From positions 6,280,012 through 6,344,011 of the forward strand of contig NC_049996.1 of the NCBI RefSeq assembly GCF_000003815.2: a DNA stretch of 64,000 nucleotides. Direction: 5' to 3'. A program made the translations under genes and the position numbers. Shown in pieces: positions 13,001 to 20,391 of this stretch. Positions within the stretch are counted from its first letter, which is position 1, and each line of letters opens with the position of its first letter. The notes beneath the pieces are model-generated. The model made no database searches. It worked only from the letters and a program-made list of their open reading frames with translations, and was not told where the DNA came from. The stretch comes from Branchiostoma floridae (Eukaryota; Chordata; Leptocardii; Amphioxiformes; Branchiostomatidae).

Positions 13001-16000
13001 CTCTACTTTTACTTTGGTCGAGCTCCTGCTTGAGCCAAGCTTGAAAGTCGTCTCCGCTCCTGCCTGTCTTTCATCAAGGACTGGATTTCCCTCATATCAT
13101 ATAGGTTAGTGTCGGCTCTGAGATTGTCGAAGCTATTCTTGAGTTATTTAATGTTGACACACACACACACATATAGACACACACTCTAGTAATTTCCATG
13201 GCAACATGACAAGTCTGTATGCTTGTGGTCACAGTCAGGACCTGGGAGTGTATATTGTGGAGTGTGTATTGATGAATTCTGGGATAGTATCCTTACCCTC
13301 CTTGCACCCTCTATAAGGACATCTGGTGTAAAGATGCACACCCGGTCACAAACCAACCCGGAGAAAGTCTCAACAGACAAGCTACAAGTCAATGTGGAAA
13401 ATGGTGCTGCGAATGTGAGACAGCCTCTGGACAGGAGTGGAGGGGGCGGCAGTAATGGTGGCAGTGGGAGAATATCCGGTGCTCGGGGAGAGATGAGACT
13501 TGACAGGGACCGGGAAACGGGTGGAGGGTACCAGCGCCGCGAGACATCGACTTCCTTCCAGACACAGGAGACAAACGGTCAGCTGGGGCGAGATTCAAGG
13601 TGAGAGCTGTCGTATATGTACTTACGGGCTCCCGTGTTGTCCGACACATGAGGCAGTCAGGTGGGCCCAGCAGGCTTTATCGGCAGCCATTGTCCTCACA
13701 TGTACCTCCCCCAAATAATCTTAACCTTTACATCTGAAGCATTCCAAAGGTTTCTCTTTAAAAGTAGTCTCCATATTCCAGTATTCAATTCTACTGCTGC
13801 AGGGGTCACTAACACACAGGTGGGCAGCAATAATACATGAAGCCCTCGTTTCCACACCATCCAAATAACACAAGTTGTCCAAAGTAAGAAAGTCTTGGTA
13901 GTTAACTTCCCAATGCTGAAAGTATGAAATAACCATAGTGTAGTACACATGTATTATCTTTGATCATCAGTATGATCTCCTCACTCACATTGGTATTCAA
14001 TTTCCTGTCTCTTTTCTTTTACATACTTGGTGTAAGACACCAACAATTTGAACAAAGTTATCCTTCCACATGAACAACTTCTTAAGTTATGTTTACAAAC
14101 CCGAAAACTAGCCTTTTTAGCAAAGGTGCACATGATAACATTTTAAGGCTGTACAATTTTTTTCCAATTTCTAAGAAATCTGTTTGTCATCAAAGTTTCC
14201 ATCAGGGCTCTAGCCAGCTCGAAATTTTTTTCCGTCAGCCAATTCCCATTGTCGCGAAAACCGCGAAAATTGAGTTAGAAAGACGAAACTGAGACCTTGA
14301 AAAACGTTTTTTTCAAGGTTGTATGCGAAAGGGTGCCGACACACTAAGTCAACAATCATAACAATAGCAAGACAAACAGTGTGTGGCTTTCAGACCGTGG
14401 ACGGCGTCCCCAAGCTGCCTGTAGCTTCCACCAAGAATTTTTGTCCGTCAAGGTTGATGGATTGGTTTAAACTTTTCTGTCACACACAGAAAATTTCCGT
14501 TAATTGACGGAAAAACGGACGCTGGCTAGAGCCCTGGTTTCCATCCATGTTTAGCTGTCACCTTTCCAGAACATGACCTTCCCATGGTGTTGAGGCTTCT
14601 CCTTCATTCCATGTTGTTACAGGAGAGGCTATGGGAGAGGTCCCAGAAGAAGAGGGAAGGACGATGACAGAAATCCGGTAGGTTTATGACTGATAGGAAT
14701 TTTTCAAATTATATTAAGATCAGTGTTCTCAACAGACAAGAATTTGGGCACCTGTCTTTATGACATGATGGAAATCATTGATCAGAGAGTATACCAAGTC
14801 TACCACTTCTGTTCCTGACTTTGCTGTTTGTTATTGGTTCATTGTATGACATGGACAGATGTACATGTACACAAAGTCATGCTAACCTATCTGATACACC
14901 AGGACCTACATCTACAATGTATATGTATTTTGTGGGTAAGAAAGTTCAGTCCAAAAGCATCCTCTTTGTATTAGAAGTCAATGTGGACTGTGTTGGAATG
15001 GATGCAATATAGTCTCTGTCTTTTTTTTTCAGCGCCTGAAGCAAGATTCCCCCACAAACATGCGGAGGGCACCTTCTCCCAAGTTTGATCTGACATCCTC
15101 GTCATTCCCACCTCTCTCAGAGACCTCGGTATGTTCTTTCGCAGAACGTTCACCTGTTAACTCCTTTCCCATCACCTGCACACTGAAACTCACTGTCAGG
15201 TTTATAGGACTTCTAACCCTCGCCTGAGGGGAATCATTTAAGTCAAAAGTTTAAGATGCCCACCCAAAAAATTATTCACAATCATTGTTAATACAAGAAT
15301 TATTTATTTGTATACCAAATGTAATGCCTTATCTCTAGTTATACCTGCAAACTTCTTGATGGGATACCCATGATATAGATTAGGTATCAGAGTCCATTTC
15401 GTAATGGTGATATTTTAAAGTTACATTATTGGAATCCCAATACTTGGCCATTATTTGTACGTTTGGCAGCTTGAGCTCTGCAGCACAGTAACAGAATGAA
15501 GGGTTCCTTCCCTTCCTCAGCTTGGTCACTTTAACCCTGCTAAAGCTACAGTACAGATCTCTGATAACTTCAAATTCTAAATCTGTTTAAAATCCTTTTA
15601 GGATTCCTGTAACAGACACATTGAAAAGTCTGTGTATAACATGACTGTGTAGCACATTGTACAGTATCTGCACCACTCAGGTTTTTAGTTTAGTAAGGTC
15701 AAATATGTATATATTAATATGTAGACTAGAATCAGGCGCTCGTCCTCCTATTAAGAAGAGCATGTGAATTGTAGACAGAGGAAGCAATGAAAATGAAATA
15801 CATTCTGTTATCTTCAATAGAATTGTTAACGAAATAAGTTCCCAATTTCCTAAACAAATATCTGAAATTTCCTCTAGCTTTTCACATCTTAATGATTGAC
15901 AAAATTGTCTTCCTAAGTGTGCATATGTATGTATGGAAGTAAGTCATGCAGCCCTTGTGTCCACCAAAATGTTGTTCAGTTCAGCTTCCACTGCGTACTG

Positions 16001-18563
16001 GAATTGTACATGGGCATTGATTTGAGGTAAATCATTCTAACAAAGATGCAAAGCGAGTACTTAACCATATTTAAACTTGCATGGTCTGTGAAGTTTTTCT
16101 TACATCACAGTCAATGACTGCCGTCCAGAACTATACAGCTTTCCCTTTAACATCCATGACATTTTGTGTTATACCTGTAGATTAGCCATAACAAGCCAGT
16201 AGAGGAGGTTTTTGACAGCAGGATGGCAGACATTGTTAAACAGCCCCCAAAGGTAACAATGGGATACTTTATTCCTTCTTCATTCAAATGCATTCCGTTC
16301 ATTTATTATCTGATTTATTGCCTGACTACTGAATTATCTGACAGTTGATGCCACACTAATGTTGTCAGCTACGTTACATGCCGGTCTGCCATTTCAGCGT
16401 ATCCAGACAGAAAGTAAGGCCCAGATGCCAGTGGTGCAGACAATCCCAGCCACGCCCACCTCCCCGGTCTCGCCTCCAGCCAAGCAGCCTGCCAGTGTTC
16501 CCATCATGTCCAACGCCATGACACAGACTCCCCCACTCACCCCCCCAGCCTCACCTGGGTACGTGTCTTGTCATGTGCTTTCTAAAGCTTCAAAGTACCA
16601 CTATGAATCACAGAAAGTGCCTTATTTTTGTATTCACAAATGTAGCAGCAGCCTGTATGATTTTTGTCTGTTTTACCTCTACATTCTTAGTTGGCATCCA
16701 CTGTTCAGTCCGGATTGGGATTTTTGGGATTCCGTGCAATTGACCGAAGTCTGGATTATACGACGTGCAATTAACTGGCTTCTACTGTGCCAATTCTGTA
16801 TTGGCTGTGTTTATAAGTTGTTAAGTTGCCACGGTACTAGTGAATATCCTTACCTGCTGTTTTCAGGGTCAACTTACAAATCACACCTAAGGGAGAAATG
16901 CACCAAAGAGCCATGCAAAGTTTGCAGTTGCTTTCTTGTACGTGTACTGATGGTGTAGTTTGGTATGTGCTGTAAGAAAGCATAGATGACTTTCTGAGTT
17001 TGGTCTTTTGATTGTTCATGTCTAGCCAACCCAAGCCTGTGCCTGGTGCTCCCCATGTCCCGGAGTCATCTCAGATTCCAGAAGAGAAGGCTGTGCAGTC
17101 ACAAGGGAACCAGCAGGCCACACAGACAACCTCTACACAAACAGTCCAGGCCAACGAGAATGCATCAGCCTCCAACAACAATAACAATGATGATCAGGTG
17201 AATGGGACCATGGTAAGTACTGTTTTGTGGTGGTTTTATGTTTGCGGTTTTTGCTGTGGCAGCTTCACCGCAAACTCAAAGCCACATAAAATTTTCCTTC
17301 TGTCTTCTATTTGCCTGCCTATGGCTCGCCCATCCCGGTCTAGTGTGTGTTATACATTGTAGCTGTTGTAATGATGAAATATTTGAAGTACTTGCTATGA
17401 TTGATTCACATGAATCCTTGCAAGACACACATTTAGCCATGCTATATACTGCACAACACCATGATAGAAATGTAGTACTGTACTTCTTATCCAGAGGGTT
17501 AGATAAGTGACAGTTGATCACACCAGCACTGTTCAAGTCAAAAGTGGAATGTTCTGTCCGTTTGAAGTTTGAATTACCTTATTTTCACGAATTAAGTACA
17601 CTTTTTAAACTTGTGAACATTATAAAGATGATGAACATTGAAAAGGTGATACAAGTTGTTGCCAAAGTTGGAGTGCATATATGTACTTTGAGGTTATTTC
17701 ATGGATAATTGTTAAAGTACCTCAAATACAGCATGATTCTATACTTCAAAAAAGGATGCAAAACTCACTTTTTACTTTCACTCTACATATTGTTTTCTTC
17801 TATCCTGAGTGATTTTCATAACTTGCAGTAGATAATTCCATAGCATGCAGATATAATAGCAGTGGGGATGTATGCAAAATTAGTTGGAGAAAAGAGAAGA
17901 AAGCAGCATAGATTTGACATAACCCAGTTTAAGATATATTGAACATTGTAGAGAAGGGGTGCATACAACTATTTTTTACGTTCCAGTCCCACAAATTTTT
18001 GAGACTTGCCCCCAATGAGTGGTAAATATTTTACTCAAGTCAAGAAAACACTGCATTCTTATCTTTGGCAAGACAGCATAACAATCAATAATTAACTCCT
18101 GTTTAATATCTTTGTATGCTTTTATTTCTTGCTGTTATACCTTGGTAACAATTTTTTCTGTTTGTAGGACGAAAACTCCATTTTGGCTCAGCCAAAGACA
18201 CTGGAGACTTATGCCAGCATCGCCAGACGACCCCCCAAGCCAGGCCAGGCCCCGCCCCCAGCAACATCCGCCACCACCACAGCTACCCAGACTCAAAATG
18301 CAAATGCTGCTACAAACTCCACCCCAAAGGAGCAACAACAACAACAACAACGTAGGCCTTCCACCCCCCCACTAACCAAACCGCCACGCAAGTTGTCACC
18401 ACCCCCTAAAGAGCAAAGAGTTCGTGAGCGTGACAGAGAGAGGGACAGGCGCGCTCCCTTCCCCGTACGTAATGGAAGGGATTCTTACAGACAATCCAGA
18501 GAGCGCGACAGGGAACACCCACGGCAATCAAAGGACCAGAGACTGAAATCCACTTCCAGTTGA
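2..18563 (+). CDS. LARP4: La-related protein 4 (LARP4/LARP4B family), 5'-incomplete, 15 exons in window
   Basis: Cytoplasmic RNA-binding protein. In vertebrates LARP4 and LARP4B bind poly(A), PABPC1 and RACK1 and stabilise mRNA (family knowledge). Coding exons: 2-110, 831-921, 2589-2725, 3524-3627, 3898-4008, 4404-4457, 5375-5674, 7695-7789, 13318-13599, 14623-14677, 15033-15128, 16181-16252, 16398-16558, 17026-17212, 18168-18563. They sum to 2250 nt with every phase matching, giving 749 residues plus stop. The La motif is about residues 49-125 ([22 protein letters not shown]). The RRM is about 132-208 ([41 protein letters not shown]). Later conserved pieces are APSPKFDL...FPPL near residue 470 and an [13 protein letters not shown] block in the last exon, resembling the vertebrate SYAEVCQKPPKE region. 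The N-terminal exon or exons, where the vertebrate PAM2-like motif lies, are outside the window. A single pre-duplication LARP4/4B gene is expected in an invertebrate chordate, so the paralogue name is not decidable. Confidence 0.93.
111..830 (+). other. LARP4 intron, no gene or repeat recognised except one fragment
   Basis: A fragment at 340-395 (AATCTCCAAGCAGATGTTAT) matches the terminal repeat of the family seen complete at 20272-20391. Nothing else recognisable. Confidence 0.6.
831..921 (+). CDS. LARP4: LARP4 exon: start of La motif
   Basis: Acceptor TGTGCTCAG at 822-830, donor AG|GTACGC. Encodes residues about 37-67, ending [17 protein letters not shown], the first helix of the La motif. 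An in-frame ATG in fair Kozak context (ACCATGA, 863) sits just before the La motif and could initiate an N-terminally short isoform; this is inference. Confidence 0.9.
1046..2525. mobile_element. Composite repeat region in LARP4 intron
   Basis: 1080-1165 and 2367-2480 are imperfect inverted copies of a G/C-rich sequence (GGAAACGACYCGGGGGAAAYGTCTGGG and a variant of GGTAATCGTCCTCA). They could be the ends of one roughly 1.4 kb element. Inside, 1169-1372 is bounded by GTTCACATG and CATGTGAAC and carries repeated GATTGGATT/CAATCCGATT words. Superfamily not recognised. Confidence 0.5.
2421..2510 (+). repeat. G-rich tract (G-quadruplex-prone)
   Basis: Runs of five to twelve consecutive G separated by short spacers, ending with two tandem GATTTGACCTGGGGG copies. 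It lies about 80-170 nt upstream of the acceptor of the LARP4 exon at 2589. Confidence 0.8.
2589..2725 (+). CDS. LARP4: LARP4 exon: La motif core
   Basis: Encodes [19 protein letters not shown], then PIWTIANF and a [15 protein letters not shown] helix: the body of the La motif with the LARP4-type SQMDSDQF signature. Acceptor CCTGAAG, donor AAG|GTGAGT. The acceptor lacks a good pyrimidine tract and lies 64-168 nt downstream of a very G-rich run. Confidence 0.93.
3524..3627 (+). CDS. LARP4: LARP4 exon: La-RRM linker and RRM beta1
   Basis: Encodes [18 protein letters not shown], then [17 protein letters not shown]. Acceptor ATCATCCAG, donor GAG|GTAGGG. The linker between La motif and RRM is very close to vertebrate LARP4. 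Confidence 0.94.
3898..4008 (+). CDS. LARP4: LARP4 exon: RRM middle
   Basis: Encodes [17 protein letters not shown], then [20 protein letters not shown], which is RRM helix 1 to beta3. Acceptor TTTTGCAG, donor AAG|GTAAGG. A (GTA)n microsatellite begins 41 nt into the following intron. Confidence 0.94.
4049..4087 (+). repeat. (GTA)n microsatellite
   Basis: Thirteen uninterrupted GTA units in the LARP4 intron, 41 nt after the exon ending at 4008. Confidence 0.95.
4404..4457 (+). CDS. LARP4: LARP4 exon: RRM helix 2
   Basis: Encodes [18 protein letters not shown] (18 codons, phase 0 at both ends). Acceptor TTTTTTTCTTCAG, donor ATG|GTAAGG. Confidence 0.94.
4458..5374 (+). other. LARP4 intron, one small palindromic motif
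   Basis: 5170-5236 contains direct and inverted copies of CAGGTTC/GGACCTGAAC and GGACCTGGACC, related to the family at 8364-8797 and 38517-38592. No open frame with coding character. Confidence 0.5.
5375..5674 (+). CDS. LARP4: LARP4 exon: end of RRM, poly(Gly-Ala) run, Pro/Tyr-rich linker
   Basis: Starts [13 protein letters not shown], completing the RRM, and runs 100 codons to FSPDV before GTGAGT. Residues about 245-260 are (Gly-Ala)x7-Gly-Gly, encoded by a pure GGTGCA/GGTGCG hexanucleotide array (5501-5548). Then comes a Pro/Tyr/Met-rich stretch ([17 protein letters not shown]) in the position of the vertebrate Tyr/Pro-rich region. The Gly-Ala run is not in the human LARP4 I recall. Confidence 0.92.
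5501..5548 (+). repeat. Coding hexanucleotide repeat (GGTGCR), poly(Gly-Ala)
   Basis: Seven consecutive GGTGCA or GGTGCG units followed by GGGGGG, in the LARP4 reading frame. A pure in-frame hexamer array in an exon is prone to length polymorphism without frameshift. Confidence 0.95.
5675..7694 (+). other. LARP4 intron, 2.0 kb, nothing recognised
   Basis: Several open frames of 60-105 codons (for example at 6095, 6329, 6890) but no recognisable domain, and none is flanked by phase-compatible splice sites giving LARP4-like sequence. No repeat family identified. Confidence 0.5.
7695..7789 (+). CDS. LARP4: LARP4 exon: Ser/Pro/Asn linker
   Basis: Encodes [15 protein letters not shown], then [17 protein letters not shown]. 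It aligns loosely with vertebrate LARP4 (FPNGSFVNGFNSPGSYKT). Acceptor TTTTTATTTGCAG, donor AG|GTAAGT, leaving two bases (AG) for the next exon. Confidence 0.9.
8364..8797. mobile_element. Miniature inverted-repeat element with GGGTGGGTACC ends
   Basis: Left end AAGGGTGGGTACCAGTACAG and right end CACCGGTACCCACACCTA are inverse complements with mismatches; internal AGGTCCAG/GGACCTG words are repeated. Related ends occur at 38568-38592 and 44608-44660. Superfamily unknown. Confidence 0.5.
9389..9421 (+). repeat. (CT)n microsatellite
   Basis: Interrupted CT/CTTT run in the large LARP4 intron. Confidence 0.9.
9699..10407. mobile_element. TA-targeting inverted-repeat element, about 709 bp
   Basis: Ends GAGTCAATTCCA at 9699 and TGGAATTGACTC ending at 10407 are perfect inverse complements, continued imperfectly by ACCGAGA/TCTCGGT. 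Both are flanked by TA (9697-9698 and 10408-10409), a TA target duplication as in Tc1/mariner-like elements. No transposase is visible. The interior is a dense array of GTTC-N-AAC-type short palindromes. Confidence 0.75.
12803..13291. mobile_element. Inverted-repeat element ending 26 bp before a LARP4 exon
   Basis: 12803-12875 and 13218-13291 are inverted copies about 70 bp long with mismatches: ATATCCCAGAATTCCTCAAT against ATTGATGAATTCTGGGATAG, and TGACTGTGACCAC against GTGGTCACAGTCA. Between them lies a fragment of another repeat (12935-12990, AAGTATGAAACCAATCCA) shared with 46930 and 47295, plus an (AC)n run. No transposase. Confidence 0.65.
13318..13599 (+). CDS. LARP4: LARP4 exon: Gly/Arg-rich linker
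   Basis: Follows the largest LARP4 intron. The acceptor I chose (CACCCTCTATAAG at 13305-13317) is the one that restores phase and gives [18 protein letters not shown], like the vertebrate NRVKPQFRSSG block. Later parts are Gly/Ser- and Arg-rich, ending [20 protein letters not shown], which resembles vertebrate LQKETSTLQVEQNGDYGRG. The 3' end (AAG|GTGAGA) is firm; the 5' end and absence of a micro-exon in the 5.5 kb intron are less sure. Confidence 0.82.
13600..14622 (+). other. LARP4 intron containing one hAT-like insertion
   Basis: Apart from the element at 14203-14536 I see no exon-like or repeat sequence. Confidence 0.5.
14203..14536. mobile_element. Non-autonomous hAT-like element, family B, copy 1
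   Basis: 334 bp with terminal inverted repeats CAGGGCTCTAGCCAGC / GCTGGCTAGAGCCCTG. It is flanked by a perfect 8 bp target duplication GTTTCCAT (14195-14202 and 14537-14544). CAGGG ends plus 8 bp duplication is the hAT signature. No transposase inside. Other copies: 33081-33637, 39974-40340 and a fragment at 38772-38860. Confidence 0.88.
14623..14677 (+). CDS. LARP4: LARP4 exon: RGG-like block
   Basis: Encodes [18 protein letters not shown], matching the vertebrate GRGRR...RGRRRREDDR block. Acceptor TTGTTACAG, donor CCG|GTAGGT. Confidence 0.9.
15033..15128 (+). CDS. LARP4: LARP4 exon: PKFDL block
   Basis: Encodes [20 protein letters not shown], then [12 protein letters not shown]. The PKFDL...FPPL core is shared with vertebrate LARP4/4B (TPKFDLLASNFPPLPG). 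Acceptor T9CAG, donor TCG|GTATGT. Confidence 0.93.
15129..16180 (+). other. LARP4 intron, 1.05 kb, nothing recognised
   Basis: A/T-rich, no long open frame, no repeat family identified. Confidence 0.5.
16181..16252 (+). CDS. LARP4: LARP4 exon: SRMADIVK block
   Basis: Encodes [20 protein letters not shown], then QPPK; vertebrate counterpart ENRMSDVVKG. Phase 0 at both ends. Acceptor TACCTGTAG, donor AAG|GTAACA. Confidence 0.9.
16398..16558 (+). CDS. LARP4: LARP4 exon: Pro/Thr-rich region
   Basis: Encodes 53 codons rich in Pro, Thr and Val ([20 protein letters not shown], then [13 protein letters not shown]). Acceptor GCCATTTCAG, donor GG|GTACGT. The longer open frame beginning at 16359 is this exon read out into both flanking introns. 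Confidence 0.87.
17026..17212 (+). CDS. LARP4: LARP4 exon: Gln/Asn/Thr-rich region
   Basis: Encodes [20 protein letters not shown] and a Gln/Thr/Asn-rich stretch ending [13 protein letters not shown]. Acceptor TGTCTAG, donor ATG|GTAAGT. The last base of the donor hexamer coincides with the first base of a miniature-transposon relic starting at 17218. Confidence 0.88.
17218..17290 (+). mobile_element. Relic of a TACTGTAAATGC-type miniature element at a splice donor
   Basis: TACTGTTTTGTGGTGGTTTT, then TTTGCGGTTTTTGCTGTGGC and CACCGCAAACTCAAAGCCAC, resemble the intact element at 48954-49166 (TACTGTA start, GTTCGCGGTTTTCGCGGTGG). The relic's first T is the sixth intronic base of the LARP4 donor GTAAGT at 17213. 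Confidence 0.6.
17291..18167 (+). other. Remainder of LARP4 intron, nothing recognised
   Basis: No long open frame or repeat family identified. Confidence 0.45.
18168..18563 (+). CDS. LARP4: LARP4 terminal exon
   Basis: Acceptor TGTTTGTAG; 131 codons to TGA at 18561-18563. Begins [20 protein letters not shown], resembling the vertebrate KLSYAEVCQKPPK block. It then has a Thr/Ala linker, six Gln encoded by CAA repeats, a Pro-rich stretch, and an alternating-charge tail ([37 protein letters not shown]). The charged RD/RE/RS tail is longer and more repetitive than the vertebrate C-terminus I recall. Confidence 0.92.
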   Translation, partial: DENSILAQPKTLETYASIARRPPKPGQAPPPATSATTTATQTQNANAATNSTPKEQQQQQQRRPSTPPLTKPPRKLSPPPKEQRVRERDRERDRRAPFPVRNGRDSYRQSRERDREHPRQSKDQRLKSTSS

Positions 18564-19989
18564 CCATTGCCAACGGCAGGTTTCAGCAAAGATGTGGTGT
18601 TAATCTGACGCCTATACTCGCACTGATAGGCGTTTCTTGAGATACAAGATCTGCTGCTCAAGGTCCAAATCTGCCAAGTCCAGAAGTAAAAAGTGCTCCT
18701 GAAACCCAAACTATCCCTTCCATTGATGGTGCTGGCTCACTGGAAGCATGATCTCATTAATCAATGAGTATCAGCCAATACATAGATGAGTTTCTTAGGC
18801 CCTTCTTTAAAAAAGTCTACGATATGTCGCTATTATTTGAATCAGGAACTTAAAAGCTGCTGTGCTGAAGCAGACTTGCAACACAGTGTAGCAATTCAAT
18901 GGGAACAGCTTGATTGAGAAATGCACTGCTGTGTACACCAGTGCTGGAGCTTTATACTATGATATGCCAGCTCTAGGCCAGCAAGTCCTTGTTCACTCAA
19001 GATGTGTGCAAGAATTCATCTTCTAAGTACATGTTATCTTCTGAGGCAAGCCATGGGGTGCATTTCATCTTGAGGCATGTATTCAGATACATGTTGCCAG
19101 CTGTGTGACATACACTGTCTCTTGACAGCTATATTAGATGAAAAATACAAAGAAAGGTTTGCATATTGTCCATGTTGGGTTTATTTCTGTTTGCAGCTGT
19201 GTAAGGGACTCAAATAGTAAATGAAAAATGTTTGTATGTTGAATATGATTACCTTGTGCAGAACTAAGGAATCAATGTTGCAGGTTTTATGAAGTATTTG
19301 CTACATACCATGCATTTTCTATCCAGTATTTCCTCCCCGATGTGCCTAAATCTGACCACCCTCTTTTGTAAATGGAAAATGTCCATGTAGTTTTAGTGAG
19401 TCATTGGAACTTAGCAAGAAAATAAAGAGATACATTTCCCTCTCTTACAAAAAATGGGTCAGTCACATATCTCCAGAACACAAAGCACACAAGTGAATGA
19501 CCAAACCATTCTCCAGCAGGGGGTTGTCGGGCACTACAAAGAAATACTGGTCTAGTGGTTGTAGCATACACACATAACCCCAATGTGCCTGAGTGGATGA
19601 TACATCTTTAATGTATGCAATGAGGCTTCCAGTGCTACTATTTGTCTCTGTATACTCTTACTATAGGGCTGAGAGTTATTGTCCCCAGCCATGGGGATTA
19701 CATTTAGGCTGTTGAGGGGTTCGAAGTCCGTGCCCATGTGCATATGCCATGTATTTCAATATAGGAAATGGAATATTGTTAAGTGCAGGGTAGATTGAAT
19801 GTTTAAGGTTGACATAATATTATGTACATGTACTGTTGATCATGTACATTTGCACTATTTATCAGTCTATTATATGATACATTTCACAATATCCCAACTA
19901 ACTGTAGAAGCGATGGCCAGCAATCTTGCACAGATTTCGAGCCCCGTTACAGTAGCATTATGTTGACTGTGACATGGAATGCTAATAAA
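18564..19989 (+). other. LARP4: LARP4 3' untranslated region (likely minimum extent)
   Basis: No further open frame or splice-like exon; A/T-rich with no transposon recognised until 20272. AATAAA at 19984-19989 is the first strong poly(A) signal far enough downstream; AATAAA also occurs near 19418 (GAAAATAAAGAG) and at 22783-22788. Cleavage site is not determinable from sequence. Confidence 0.5.
19984..19989 (+). terminator. Candidate poly(A) signal AATAAA, LARP4
   Basis: Canonical hexamer 1.4 kb after the LARP4 stop. A second candidate at 22783-22788 would extend the 3' UTR past the small inverted-repeat element at 20272-20391. Confidence 0.4.
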
Positions 19990-20271
19990 AACAAAAGATA
20001 CTTTATGTAGCAATTGTATGTGCAATATTTATAGAAAAAGAGAAGGGTTGCCTTACACACTGGAGAAAGCTGTACATACTAGCAATTTGATTGTTTAGAA
20101 CCAAAAATTATTTGATCATCTACCATGTAACTTTGGAGGCAAGAAATGCAGTGGAAGCCTGGAGGGAGATTGTGATGAGTGTGCACATGTAGCCTTGCTC
20201 TGTGTCTCAGGTGCTTGCCTGGATAGAAGAAAGGCTACAGCATGGAAAGAAAATGTTGAATGAAAGTTTTG

Positions 20272-20391
20272 TTAATCTCCAAACAGATCCTATGGTAGCA
20301 CAAGATAGTATCAAAAGCTGCCAGAGCAATGAAGCCATCTTAGGAGAGTGTATGCTCCGGTAGGCTACCGTAGGATCTGCTTGGAGATTAA
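20272..20391. mobile_element. Short palindromic element, TAATCTCCAAGCAGAT family
   Basis: About 120 bp, almost a perfect inverted repeat: TTAATCTCCAAACAGATCCT at the left against the complement of AGGATCTGCTTGGAGATTAA at the right, extending into GGTAGC/GCTACC. Related ends at 24523-24696, 53186-55039 and fragments at 340, 26327 and 29498. No coding capacity. Confidence 0.8.

Noticed and set aside
16359-16958. 199-codon frame as an intronless gene
   Set aside because: Only 16398-16558 is coding; the rest is intron read-through on either side of a LARP4 exon.
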